Below, one piece after another: positions 46,075-56,894 of a DNA stretch of 64,000 bases. How positions within the stretch are numbered: the first letter of the stretch is position 1; every line of letters begins with the position of its first letter. The position numbers were made by a program, and so were the translations under genes. Origin of the DNA: Jacaranda mimosifolia (lineage: Eukaryota; Streptophyta; Magnoliopsida; Lamiales; Bignoniaceae); NCBI GenBank assembly GCA_018894105.1, contig CM032133.1, positions 20,040,501 through 20,104,500 on the forward strand, read 5' to 3'. The notes below the pieces were generated by a model. The model was not told the DNA's origin. It worked only from the letters and a program-made list of their open reading frames with translations, and did no database searches.

Positions 46075-46630
46075 TCTTCTATTATTTCATATATTCTCAT
46101 TTTATACAAACACACACACATGCATGCATACACACACACACACACACACATATATATAAATTTATATATAAAATTTTAAATAATTTTTATTTTTATCTTT
46201 TTTCTTTCTGATTATTCATACACGTATACTTATTTTTTCTATTTATACTTATTCACATAAATATAGTATACATATTTATAAATTTATCAATAAAATTTAA
46301 CTTACTTTTATTTTTATCTATTTTTCTATTTATTCATTCTGAATTAAATAATATTTAATATTTATAAATATGTATAATATAATTTTTTGTTCGCACTTAT
46401 TAACATATATATAGTGTGTGTATATATATATACGCCACAATAAAATAGGTTAATCGCGCCATATATTTTGCGTTGGTTTTTCTAAACTGTCGCAGTTGAT
46501 AATATTATTTTTTTTACTTATTAGATTGCTCTTTATTTTTAACTTTAAAGGATTTTGTCCATAATTTTTTAATATATATGTAATGCCAATTATTTTTTAA
46601 AAACAATCTTATTTAATTTCAATTTTTGAC
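46075..46630. repeat. CACTA-internal repeat, copy 2
   Basis: Collinear with 47035-47690 at a spacing of about 960 bp. Both run from the TATATTCTCATTTTATACA block through TTAAATAATATTTAATATTT to AAAATAGGTTAAT..[C/G]CATATATTTTG and GGATTTTGTCCA/GGGTTTTGTCCA. A (CA)n tract lies at 46130-46150. Confidence 0.7.
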
Positions 46631-47034
46631 TAAAAATCAATTAACTTAAGACAAAAAAAGTAAAATAAATCAAAATAAATATATAAAATAATTATAAAGT
46701 TAAAATCAATATTAGTATATAAGTTAATAGAAACCTTTTAATTTGACTCACAAATTACTTATCGAATAATTAAGTGAAGAAAAGAGTTTGGCATTAGTCA
46801 TATAAAGTTAAAACTATAGTAAATTGATAAAATAATTATAAACTTAAAATTGATTTTAAAATATGAATTAGTGACAAAATATGAGGATGAAATTATAATG
46901 TAAAATAAAATATAAAAAAAATTATTGTATTCATTCTCAAATTTTTGTATAAATATAAATGGATATTCATATTATATTTTGCGAATAAAAAAAAAAGTTG
47001 TTAACCTTTCAAATTATCAAAATCAAAATTTCTC

Positions 47035-47690
47035 ATTATTTCATATATTCTCATTTTATACATACATACATATATATATTTATCTATAAAATTTTAAATA
47101 ATTTTTATTTCTATCTTTTTTCTTTCGAATTATTCAAACATATATACTTATTTTTTCCATCTATACTTATTCACATATAATATATATATATATAAATTTA
47201 TCAATAAAATTTAAATTACTTTTATTTTTATCTATTTTTTTATTTATTCATTCCAAATTAAATAATATTTAATATTTATAACTATGCATATAATATAATT
47301 TTTCATTCAAACTTATATACATACATAGTATATATACACACACACACTACTACAAGAAAATAGGTTAATTGTGGCATATATTTTGTGATGATTTGTCTCA
47401 ACCGCCGCAAAATATTAATTTGACGGTGGTTGAGCAACGATTTATCCAAACTGCCGCTAAATTAGCCATTTAGTGGCGATGTTTTGAAACTACCGTGGAA
47501 TTCATAATAAATGGCGGCGGTTAGTATAATATTCCCTGAATGAATAACTTTGTCCTAATTTTTCTCAACCGCTGGAATTAATAATATTGTTACTTTTGCT
47601 TGTTAGATTGCCCTTTGTTTTTTACTTTAAAGGGTTTTGTCCACAATGTTTTAATATTTATATATATGTAATGCCACCAATTATTTTTTA
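47035..47690. repeat. CACTA-internal repeat, copy 3
   Basis: Homologous to 46075-46630. This copy keeps a CACTACTACAAGAAAA end-like sequence at 47345 that is eroded in copy 2 (GCCACAATAAAATAGG near 46433). Confidence 0.7.
47345..47600 (+). mobile_element. Possible nested CACTA terminus with CCGCC subterminal repeats
   Basis: CACTACTACAAGAAAATAGG resembles the common plant CACTA end. It is followed within 250 bp by a cluster of related words in both orientations: CAACCGCCGCAAAAT, GACGGTGGTTGAG, AACTGCCGCTAAAT, TAGTGGCGATG, GGCGGCGGTTAG and CAACCGCTGG. These are different from the GTAACAAA repeats of the outer element. No matching opposite end was found, so it would be a truncated second element. 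Confidence 0.5.
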
Positions 47691-48101
47691 TAAATATTTT
47701 TTTATAAATTTCTAAAATAAAGTATTTTATATTATATGCTCTTCTACAAAAATATTAAGCATTTACCTAACAATTTATATGTACATATATGTAATAAGAT
47801 TTCTTTGCTTCATACAGCTATGTTATATAATTATCTCACACTTTTATTTATTTCTCTTAATTCACTATTGATACTCTTATTTTATTTATTCAAATGACAA
47901 TTATTATTGTGTTTTTAAAAATAAAATAATATTTGCTTTATAACATGTGAAATTGCTTGAGAGCTCTATATGGAAGAGATGAATAAGTAATTGAACAAAT
48001 GCAAATATTAACTTTTGGACATGCAACCAATATGGTTAGGTGCTTGCTTGTGGGTGGGCATGGTTGTGGGATCGAATGCACTGGACCTTGCGGCTGGGCC
48101 T

Positions 48102-48275
48102 GCGGTCGGGTGGGCTGGCGTGGGCACTGGGCCAGGGCTCGGGTGGGCTGGCTTGGCCGCTGGGCTTGTGCTCGGGAGGGGGGGCGTGTGCCAGCGCTCG
48201 GGTGGGCCGGTATGTTAGCTGGGCCTTGCGGGTGGGCCGACAGGGGTGCTAGGCCTACGCTCAGGTGGGCCATAG
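48102..48275. repeat. GC-rich minisatellite, about 34-bp unit, five to six imperfect copies
   Basis: The core GCTCGGGTGGGC[C/T]GG recurs at about 48102, 48136, 48170, 48195, 48228 and 48259. Because the unit is GC-rich it creates open frames on both strands (48015-48346 plus; 47938-48387 minus), which I regard as byproducts rather than genes. It lies near the right end of the CACTA element. Confidence 0.75.
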
Positions 48276-48387
48276 GCTGGTGGGTGATGGCACGGGTTGA
48301 GCCCAGAGTTTGGCGGCCCAACAGGCGTAGGCGTGATGTCAAATAGCCCATCCATATGAAGCAGCCCAAAGAAGAGCCCATGCGCAC

Positions 48388-48845
48388 ACATTTAGTAACA
48401 AAATTTTTAGTTATTTATTCCATTAGTAACGAAATGCTTATTTTTGAATTAAAATTTTATTTAACTATTTGTAACCAAATATTTTGTTACATAAACAATT
48501 AGTAACTATACTTAATTAAATAAATAATATCATTATATTATGCATTGGTAATGAAAAAATAAAATGCAACAAAATTGCCAATGTTTTAGTAGCTAAATAT
48601 TTCGTTACGCTATAAAAATATATTGTAGCTATTACACTTTTTTGTTACTAATATCATATTTTGGTGATAATAAATTCCGTTGCCATAAATCCATCATTCA
48701 TAACGAATCATAAATTTTGTTACTAAAATCTTTTGCGACGGGATTTAGAGCACTAAACTTAAGTAACAAAAAAATCGTTACCAATATTTTGGGTAACGAA
48801 TTTCAGCTTTATGGTAACAAAATTTTTCGTTACGAAAAGTGTAAT
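48388..48845. repeat. Right subterminal repeats of the CACTA element
   Basis: Repeated GTAAC[A/G]AAA / TT[C/T]GTTAC words, e.g. near 48394, 48426, 48472, 48486, 48612, 48717, 48762, 48796 and 48813. Confidence 0.8.
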
Positions 48846-48856
48846 TTTTTATAGTG

Positions 48857-49140
48857 TGGTTTTAATGCATTGGTTGATATATGTAATTTTTGGCTTTTCC
48901 TGGACTCGTATCTAGTTAAATATATGTACATGAATTCTGTTGAATTCTATTATGCCTTGAATATGCTTGTTGTATAATTCGAATCATGCATGATATATAT
49001 ATAAATATATTTGGATTTCATTTGATAAAAACGCATGTTATGCCCTCTTATGATTATTTGATTTATATTTTGATTGATAATCTGCAATTGTGATATTTAT
49101 TATGGTGCACTACTGCATGTTGGAATATCTGGAAACAACA
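48857..49140 (+). repeat. 3' LTR, second part, after the CACTA insertion
   Basis: Starts with the second TGG and continues the LTR from TTTTAATGC to GGAAACAACA, matching 34271-34535 of the 5' LTR. Confidence 0.9.
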
Positions 49141-49344
49141 TGCTGTTCATGTGCATATGATTTCTTAGCAATAATCTTTTTCTTTAAGTTTTTTCTTTTC
49201 TTTCTTTTTTCTTTCTTTCTTTCTTTTTTTTTTTTGGTTTAATAAATGATGACTGAAATATGATTTGACGTTTCTTTAATTTTTATAGAGTGAGGTAAAG
49301 TTGAGCAAACCATTTACTTCTGAGAACTAAAAATACTTCCCTTA

Positions 49345-50284
49345 GGCTGTGATTGCTTGTGGGGCCACGTCTCATTTTCCATGTTTTAAAGATTTTGGTG
49401 TTGTTTTAGTATTTGAGAGATATGAGAAATGAAAAATGAGGCTGCAACTAATTGTAAGAGACAATGTAATGATTATAGTGATTTGATGGTTTGATATGAT
49501 ATAAGGTTGTGAATACTTGTGGGATTATTTTTAAAATTTTTTTGAGAGAATGAGATTGTTGTGGGAGTTTTTTGATTTTGAATTTGTTTAGGGCATAGAA
49601 TATATAAAACAATATATAAATAATTTATAAATTTAGTAAATTGTTTTTTCAATTTTTTTTAAAAATAGATCATCTATTAATTTCATAATTCAAAAGTATG
49701 TCTAGCATAGATTAATTTCATAATTAATCTATTTTTTGCTTGTTTGAGATTAAGAATAGTAATGAAAATTTTTAAATTAATAGACAAATCTAAAAAAAAT
49801 TATTTTTTGAGAAATTGTTTAAAATGGACAATGAATTATTTTATTAATTGAGGAGAATTAAGTTCCAATGAGGAAAATATTGCGTTTAATTTCATGAATT
49901 ATGTTTTAACGAATTTCCTATCTATCAGACTAGTTTGAATATTATTTTTTATTTTTTGTTTAGTCATAAAATAATTTATTCACAAAATTTTGTCATTTTG
50001 TATTTTTTCTATTATCAATTTTTTTGTAAATTGTGTTTCACAAATTAAGAAAAAAAAGATAAAGTTGTACTATTACAACAAACCCAAAATTTTGGCCCAA
50101 ATTATTTTTTCCAACAAATTTAAAATTTCCACCAGAGTTATTTTTTTCACCAATTTTTTCCATCATTTACTTTAGAATATTTTTCAAAAAATAAAAATTT
50201 TAATTTAAGAATAAAATTTTCAAAAATAGCAATAAAATAAAATGCAATTAAATAAATTCAAAGAGAAATTTTTATGGGAAAAGG

Positions 50285-50320
<36 letters not shown>

Positions 50321-50508
50321 TTTTGGGAGAAGGAGAAAGCGAGAGAAAATCAGAAAAAAGGAACAGGGGAAAAGGGAAAGTCTTGAGAGGCTGTTTGGCT
50401 TTTTCGCTCATAAGACCAAGACCAAATCTTAATCCAAACGCCGCTCCATGCATGTTTCTTGTCTTTTAGACAGGGAAAGGGGAAAATATCCCACAAGCAA
50501 TTGTTGCC
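49345..50508. mobile_element. PIF/Harbinger-like element, 1164 bp, TSD TTA
   Basis: The left end GGCTGTGATTGCTTGTGGGG pairs with the reverse complement of the right end (GGCAACAATTGCTTGTGGGA). TTA flanks at 49342-49344 and 50509-50511. There is no transposase frame. A (GA)n tract lies at 50289-50315 and accounts for the Glu-Arg-rich frame called there. The interior is otherwise AT-rich. Confidence 0.72.
50289..50315. repeat. (AG)n microsatellite
   Basis: 13 uninterrupted AG units within the PIF/Harbinger-like element. Confidence 0.95.
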
Positions 50509-50753
50509 TTAGTTTCTCTCTTTGTTGCTTCTACCCTTTTAAATTTTTCCTTCAGGCATTCAACATCGCCCCCCAATTCAATTGATGAATCACCCTAATA
50601 CTCAGATTGAAAAGGTGTTGCTGATTTGGTAGAGCGATAATACTTTGTTGTTATATTGTGGCGGCCAATCCAATGTTAATGTAAGCTCCACTAGAAGACT
50701 GATTTAAGGGCTATGTGGTTGCCTGCTTTAAGATGTTATTGGAGAATTAAGTT

Positions 50754-51694
50754 AGTTTGGGATCTCCTCACGAATTATTTTGATAATGATCATTTTGCTT
50801 GTTAATTTCTATTAATGACTTCTATGTATGATGCAGAATTATTTAAGTGGAAGAAAATGCTTAATTTATTCTAAAATATCTTCAAGATTATCACCCAATT
50901 TACGACTGCCTGCATAAAGGAAAGAAAATTTGTATGATTTTTTCGAACCAAAAAGGAAAGTTATTGTAGGAACTTTGATAATGATCATTTTGTTGGTTAA
51001 CTTACATTAATAATTTATATTCTTATGTAGCATAAAGTTAATTAAGGCAGGAAATTTGCTAAATCAAATCTTGAGATTTCTTCAACATAGTCACCAAAAT
51101 CACGCTTGCATAAAGGAAAGGAAATTTGCATGATTTTCTGAAGTCAATAAAGGAAAAATGTTGTCGAAATTCTTTTACAAAAATCGAAAGTCAAAAAAGG
51201 GAAGTTATTTTCGGAACTTTATATGACGACAAGATGCAAAAGATTCTAAACAAACTTCATCTATTTAAAGGAGAAAAGAAATGAATCAAACAAATTTTAA
51301 GCCAATCTACAAGTTCAGAACCCCACAACATATCTTTCTAGAAGTTGCCTCTGCCTTCCACTATTTAGTTTGTTAGGTAGTTTCTGCCAAAGAAGAAAGT
51401 TGCATGTATTTGTATAGCTACCTCATCTTATCTCTTATATTACTTCTCGGATCTTTAATAAACATGCATGTTAAAAATCCTAAGATTTTGTCCAGGTAAT
51501 GGATGTAAGCTTGCCAAACCACTATAAATTTTTGTGTCCTTTTATTTGCTGCTTATTTGATTTCTATTAGTTATCCTTTTAGATTATTAAAAATGTTTTC
51601 TTTATTATATCTTCTGATTTTATTGAAAGTAAAAATCATTTTATTGTTTGAAAAAGTTCAATTCAGCCCCCCTCTTGACCTCTTTTTACTATCA
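50754..51694 (+). repeat. 5' LTR of the decayed Copia element
   Basis: About 941 bp. The start is eroded (AGTTTGGGATC against TGTTGGGATC in the 3' copy), and the end is ...TTTTTACTATCA. An internal near-repeat exists: TTTGATAATGATCATTTTG at 50779 and again at 50967. Confidence 0.75.
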
Positions 51695-51814
51695 ATTGGC
51701 ACTAGAGCTATGAGGCTCATAAAATGAGTTCTAACTGATTTGAGCTTAATTGATCCAAATAAGTTGCGTCTAGGTTTGATATTTATGTAGAAGGATAATC
51801 TCATACACATGCAC

Positions 51815-52802
51815 TTCTATTCGATGGGACAAATTACTCTACATGGAAGAATCGGATTGAAGAGTTTACTAGAGCTCTTGACTATGACTTATAGAATACA
51901 GTTATTGATTGGCCATTTATCCTAACAAACAAGAACATGTCTCTAAAGGTAGGTTGAAATTTAACACTAAGGATAAAAAGATCTTAACCATGAACGCTAA
52001 AGCAAAAAACATTCTCTCTTGCGCTCTAGTCAAGGAAGAACACAATCGAGTCAGTACCTGCTCCTCTGCAGAGGAAATATGGGACTTGCTTCAAGTCAAC
52101 CAAGAAGGGATATCTTAGGTAAAATAAGAAATAATTGCATTACTTAATCACCAATTGAGATGTTCTCTATGAAATTAGGTGAATTAATCAGTCAAGTGAA
52201 CATATGGTTTATAAAGATAGTTAACCCCATGTTTGCAGTAAGGAAAGCAATATTTGAGAATGAGCAAGTTCAAAAAATCTTGCAATTTTTACCTAGAGAT
52301 TGGACGCAAAAAGTCACTGCAACACATGAAGTCAAGAATTTGGAAACCCTTTTAGTGGGAGAGCTCATTAGATCGCTCACCTCTCATGAAATGACACTCC
52401 TGACAAAAGAAAAAAGTTCCAACAGTAAAAGTAAAAAGAACATTGCTTTCAATTCAAAATAGATTGGCTGGAATAATGATTCAGGAGGTCTAAAAGAAGA
52501 TGCTATAAGATGAAATACCAATGATCATAAAGCATCTTAGGCAGCTAACACAGGCTAAGAGTCGATTTAGAATCGACATCAAAGCAAGTTCCAAAAGAAG
52601 CAACGTTGATTACCAAATACCTGAGCAGATTATTTGCCATGAGTGCCATGAGATAGGATACAAAAGGCCTAATTGCGTGAAACTTAAAAGAAATCTTAAA
52701 TCTAAGAAAAGTTCCAAGTCTAGAGCCATAACCATTACATGGGAAGATTTAGACTCAGATCAATTTGACAATGACGAGAATTGCCTCATGGCCGATAGAT
52801 AG
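51815..52802 (+). pseudogene. Gag remnant of the decayed Copia element
   Basis: FDGTNYSTWKNRIEEFTRAL (from about 51828) is the DUF4219-like gag N-terminus. In the next frame LTMNAKAKNILSCALVKEEH and VSTCSSAEEIWDLLQVNQEG match the UBN2 core. FENEQVQKILQFLPRDWTQK follows after another shift. The zinc knuckle at about 52640-52680 reads CHECHEIGYKRPNC, with Tyr in place of the zinc-binding His. At least four frame changes or stops. Confidence 0.75.
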
Positions 52803-53113
52803 TCAACTTTTCTCTCTGAAATAAATTCCAACGACTTTGATTTTAAGTATGGAAGTTCCAATACACCTAATTTTGCATGAGAAATATTAAATCAGTTAGT
52901 GGAACTCCAGTAGGAATTTAATTCACTTAATAATCAAATGTAGAATATTCTTGATGAAAAGGTTGAACTTGTTCAAAATTAAAATAAGACCATTAAAAAA
53001 GATATAGATGATAGAATTAAAATTGTCAAGAAGATTCAAGATCTTGAGAATGAAAATACATTTTTATTGGAAGAAAATTGTAATATAAAACAAACTATCA
53101 AGGGAAAAGACAA

Positions 53114-53329
53114 AGAAACTGAATCCTCAAGCATATCACACAAATAACTATCATAGAAACAAAAATCAAAAACCCCATCATGCATGTAGAAGATTTGGTC
53201 ATGTTTCTTAGAGGTGCCCATAGAAACTGAATCCTCAAGCATATCACACAAATAACTATCATAGAAACAAAAATCAAAAACCCTGTCATGCATGTAGAAG
53301 ATTTTGCCATGTTTCTTAGAGGTGCCCAT
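53114..53329 (+). repeat. Tandem duplication of a 108-bp unit
   Basis: AGAAACTGAATCCTCAAGCA starts at 53114 and again at 53222. The two 108-bp copies differ at only a few bases (CCCCATCATG/CCCTGTCATG, TTGGTCATG/TTTGCCATG). The unit is 36 codons long and spans a second, degraded zinc-knuckle-like segment (HACRRFGHV). Its near-identity within an otherwise eroded element indicates a recent local duplication. Confidence 0.9.
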
Positions 53330-53450
53330 AGAAGAAAGACGAACTAAATATATGTGTGTTCCAAGACCAACAAGGACCTAATGCTATGTGAACACCTAAA
53401 GTGACTTCAATTTGTGTTGTAGGAATCAACCAATAAAGCAGGCTAAAGAG

Positions 53451-54170
53451 ACATATGGTATCTAGATAGTGGATGTTCCAAACACATGACCAAAGATAAA
53501 ACATTCTTTACAAACTTATGGAACTTCAATGGCAAAAATGTTCTACTTGTTGATAACACGAAAATGAAAATCATAGGTAAAAGAACTATTGAAAAAAGGA
53601 AATGAACTTCCATTGAGAATGTCTGACTAGTAGATGGACTCAACCATAATCTACTAAGTATCAGTCAGCTTTATGATAGTGGATACCAATTACAATTTCA
53701 GCGTTCACATTGCATTGTTACAAAAAATGATGAAATCGTGATTACAGTTGTTAGAGATAGAAACATCTACAACATTAATCTAGATGATATTTCTAGTCAA
53801 CATATTGAATATCTTATGGCTACTGAAGATCCAAATTGGACTTCGCATAGACGTTTAGGACATATAAATATGAAATCTCTTAACCATCTTGTTCAAGAGA
53901 TTCCTAAAATTGGTTTGCTGAGAATAAAGTATGTGATGCATGCATGAAAGTAAACAAATTAAGATATCATTCAAACATGTAAATGATATATCATCATCCA
54001 GACCTCTTGATCTTCTTCACTTAGATTTGTTTTGACCCATGAAAACTTCTTCTTTTGGAGGCAATAGATATGTCTTCATTATTGTTGACGATTTCTTTCA
54101 ATTTACTTAGGTTTGGTTTCTTGCACATAAAACTGAAGCACTAAAATCATTCATGGTCTATGCATCTTGT
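53451..54170 (+). pseudogene. Protease, pre-integrase and truncated integrase remnant
   Basis: WYLDSGCSKHMTKDKTFFTN (about 53455-53515) is an intact Copia protease motif, followed by NVLLVDNTKMKIIGKRTIEK. LLSISQLYDSGYQLQF and SHRRLGHINMKSLNHLVQ (the pre-integrase His segment) come next, and the first Asp of integrase (HLDLF.P) near 54020. The frame breaks repeatedly, and the sequence ends around FMVYAS at 54165. Confidence 0.75.
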
Positions 54171-54416
54171 GTTGTTTACTAGGTGCTATTACATCCCACT
54201 GTATATTTGCTTCATCTATATTCTTAAGATTATTACTTCCAGAAAATTGGCAAGCATAAATATAGCTACGACTTTCGTTAATAAGTCCTATTTTTAACTA
54301 AGCTCTTGCTATAGATTCCTTTGATGAGGTCTTACAAGCAGGGGAGCATGAAATCAGGGGGAGAAATTGTGCTACCTTCAGACACAAAATGCGTCATCGT
54401 AAAAAAAAGGAGAGAT

Positions 54417-54958
54417 TGTTGGGATCTCCTCAAAATTGGTTTTGATAATGATTATTTTGCTTGTTAATTTCCATTAATGGTTTCTATGTATGACACAAAG
54501 TTATTAAGATAAAGAAAATGCTTAATCTCTTCTAAGATATCTTCAAAATTATCACCAATTCACAACTGTATAAAGGAAAGAAAATCTGTACGATTTTTTC
54601 AAACGTAGAAGGGAAGTAATCATTTGAACTTCGATACTCATTTTGTTGATTAGCTTATATTAATGATTTATATTCTTATGTGACATAGAGTTAATTAATG
54701 CAAGATATTTGTTGGATCAAATCTTGAGATTTCATCAATATAGTCACTCAAATCGCACCTACATAAAGAAAAGAAAATATGCATGATTTTTTGAAATAAA
54801 GACAGGAAAGATCAATGGAATTCTTGTATGACAACCTAAAGTTACCATTGGAACTTTATTTGACAACAAGATGCAAAAGATCCTAAATAAACTTCATCTA
54901 TTCAAAGGGGAAAAGAAATGAGTCAGACAAAACTTAGGCTATTCTCTGAGTTCAGAAT
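54417..54958 (+). repeat. Partial 3' LTR of the decayed Copia element
   Basis: TGTTGGGATCTCCTC to GAGTTCAGAATC, matching 50754-51330. The remaining LTR (about 360 bp) is missing or lies beyond the inserted element at 54959-55699, where only GC.CAACATAT recalls it. Confidence 0.75.
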
Positions 54959-55699
54959 CAATATTTTTAAAATCAGATCGGATAAAGAACTGGCGATGTT
55001 AGTCGTTACTAGTTCAACCAGTTCGACCGGTTTGACATTAATGATGTAATAATTATATTTAATTATATATATATAATATTTTAATATTAACAAAAAATAA
55101 AACTTTCAATGATATAGAAAGAATATTATTTGAAAAAAAATCAACTTACTTATTTTTAAGTATGTTTTTTAGAAAAAAATATTATTTCACAATTAGTCAA
55201 CTATAAATAAATAAATAAATAATGTTTCACATTAATTTAAGTAATAATTCATTTCATGCTTCAACTTCAAGTAAAAATAAATTTTTCTATGCTAAATATT
55301 CAACATAATCTAAGAGAGATCAAACAAAGTAAAACAACAAATTAAACATAAGCATTCACATATAACTACCACTTCATTAAATTTCAAGAGAAAAAATTCA
55401 TATTTCAAAAAATTACATGTCCAAAATCTTTAATCATCACCTTTCAACTCATAATTTCTCTCTTATATATATATATATATATATATATATCTTTCATTTT
55501 TTTAAAAAAAATTAATTTTTAAAATTTTAAAAAATAAAATAAAATAAAGTGAATCGGTACCGATTTAACAAGTTTTTGACCCTTTTTGACTGGTTTGAAA
55601 GATCACTGATTTTTTTGGTTGAATCGAATCGAATTAACCTTCGATTACTGGTCTAACTGATTGAATTGATCTATCCAATCTGATTTTCAAAATATTGCC
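54959..55699. mobile_element. Inverted-repeat DNA element, about 740 bp
   Basis: The left end AATATTTTTAAAATCAGATC pairs with the reverse complement of the right end (AATATTTTGAAAATCAGATT). Similarity continues through GGATA, and both subterminal parts carry AACTGGTT/ACCAGT-type and GAATCG words. It lies exactly at the point where the 3' LTR diverges. I could not read a convincing TSD, so the superfamily is open. A (TA)n tract occurs at 55465-55490. Confidence 0.55.
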
Positions 55700-56894
55700 T
55701 GCAACATATATACTTGTTAATGCCACAAGCTACTTTATAGCCTCTAGAACTTCTTTCCTTGCTACTACTTTTAATGTCCTGATAATTAAGTGCGTGGCAG
55801 AATTTATCCACTACAAATTGCCAACCACGAACCACTATAAACAGTTATTTACTTAATGTAACTCCTTAGCTAGTTCCAAGTTCCAACCCAAGTTAATACT
55901 TCAAAAACATTTCCTTACATATATGATGAGATTGATTTGAATTCAAATTAATTATCCTTCTGCACCCAAATATGACTGCATGCACATAGTCATCACGCAT
56001 TAATTAATAATTATTCCTTGCTACAATTAAATCATGACTAAATGGGATGAGAGTGAACACGAAGAAGAAGCAGCGGATGATCTTGGCAGGGGCTATTTAA
56101 TTGGAAGCTCATTTTCAATTCTTGAAATAGGAATTTTACGATTAAAAATCTAAAGAAGGTGCACTTAATGTGTGCAATAAGTCGGAGATATTATGAAATT
56201 CGAGAAAGGAGTACTATGATGAATTTGAAGAGCTTTTCTCAAAGGGGTTCAGAGGACTTGAGAAGCCATCTGCTGAATCCAATTCTGTCTCCATGTCCTT
56301 TTCTTGATTCTGTATTTATACTAATTACAGAACAGGTGAATTGCAATTTGTCCCATATAAACCAAAAGAGGACGTGTACATTATACAATTTCATTTTGAT
56401 TTAGAATAAATACTAATTGTTATAAATGTTAACATAGTTATTAGGTATGTACAAAATATATTCCCCAAATGCAAAAGACGCAAGTGAATTACATTACGTG
56501 ACACAGAGAGTTAGGATATTTCTATTTTGGAGTAGTCTATGGTGAAAACTTCATTGTACATATTTCATATGAGGTTTGTACATGTACATTTAATATGAGC
56601 CGATAGATTTAAAATATAAAATCATAACCCTTCATTTAAATGAATATTTAGCAGTATAATAAGTACATTTAATATGTTACCTGTACAACAGGTTAACGGT
56701 TAATTTTAATTGTATGCTATTGGTTCATTACACTAAAATAACAACTGCTAATAATAAAATTTTATTATTAAAAATTTATTTAACTAGTATCCTTTTTCTT
56801 TTATTTTCTATTAAAAACCCATCCTCAATTAAGAAAGACTCAAATTAAAATTTAATCCCCAATCTGTTTACTGTTTTGTCCAATTTGTTTCTCT
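55700..56894. other. Spacer, no supported gene
   Basis: The frame at 56159-56404 (81 residues) and a 39-codon acidic frame from 56035 have no motif or splice context. A short stretch GGTGAATTGCAATTTGTCCC at 56335 resembles GGTGAATTGCAATTTATACC at 30305, hinting at a shared repeat family. Confidence 0.35.

Larger units (their letters stand above)
40373..48856. mobile_element. Non-autonomous CACTA element, 8484 bp, TSD TGG
   Basis: The left end is CACTACAACAATTTGCACTT, and the right end reversed is CACTATAAAAAATTACACTT. TGG is duplicated at 40370-40372 and 48857-48859. CACTA ends with a 3-bp TSD define the En/Spm superfamily. Both subterminal regions (40390-40760 and 48388-48845) are packed with GTAAC[A/G]AAA and TTTGTTAC words in both orientations, the expected transposase-binding repeats. 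The 8 kb between hold no transposase (TNP2/TNPD-like) frame; they are AT-rich with internal duplications, a minisatellite and a second CACTA-like end. Because it splits the 3' LTR, it inserted after the Copia element. Confidence 0.93.
33150..49140 (+). mobile_element. Ty1/Copia retrotransposon split by a CACTA insertion
   Basis: A 1386-bp 5' LTR (33150-34535) and a 3' LTR starting at 39250 share more than a kilobase of sequence. The 3' copy breaks off at 40372 and resumes at 48857, with an 8484-bp CACTA element plus its 3-bp duplication in between. Removing the insert gives a 3' LTR of about 1404 bp ending GAAACAACA at 49140. The flanks TGTTG (33145-33149) and TGCTG (49141-49145) look like a TSD with one mutation. 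The interior encodes gag-PR-IN-RT-RH on the plus strand, in several frames with stops. The polypurine tract GTGGGGGA lies just before 39250. No canonical tRNA-Met primer site was seen after the 5' LTR. Confidence 0.9.
50754..54958 (+). mobile_element. Decayed, internally deleted Copia element
   Basis: The 5' LTR (50754-51694) and the partial 3' LTR (54417-54958) share TTGGGATCTCCTC, TTTGATAATGAT.ATTTTGCTTG and TCTTGAGATTTC blocks in order. The PBS-like ATTGGCACTAGAGCT follows the first LTR (a degenerate TTGGTATCAGAGC). A purine tract AAAAAAAAGGAGAGA precedes 54417. Coding remnants run gag-zinc knuckle-protease-start of integrase on the plus strand. Reverse transcriptase and RNase H are absent, deleted between about 54170 and 54340. 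The 3' LTR matches the 5' LTR only to the GTTCAGAA position and is then replaced by an inverted-repeat element at 54959. Confidence 0.8.

Noticed and set aside
47938..48387. Overlapping long frames on both strands (Pro/Gly/Trp/Arg rich)
   Set aside because: They are produced by the GC-rich 34-bp minisatellite; no motif, no splice context, and both strands are equally open.
50220..50469. Glu-Arg/Leu-Ser repeat frames on both strands
   Set aside because: Created by the (AG)n microsatellite within a non-autonomous element.
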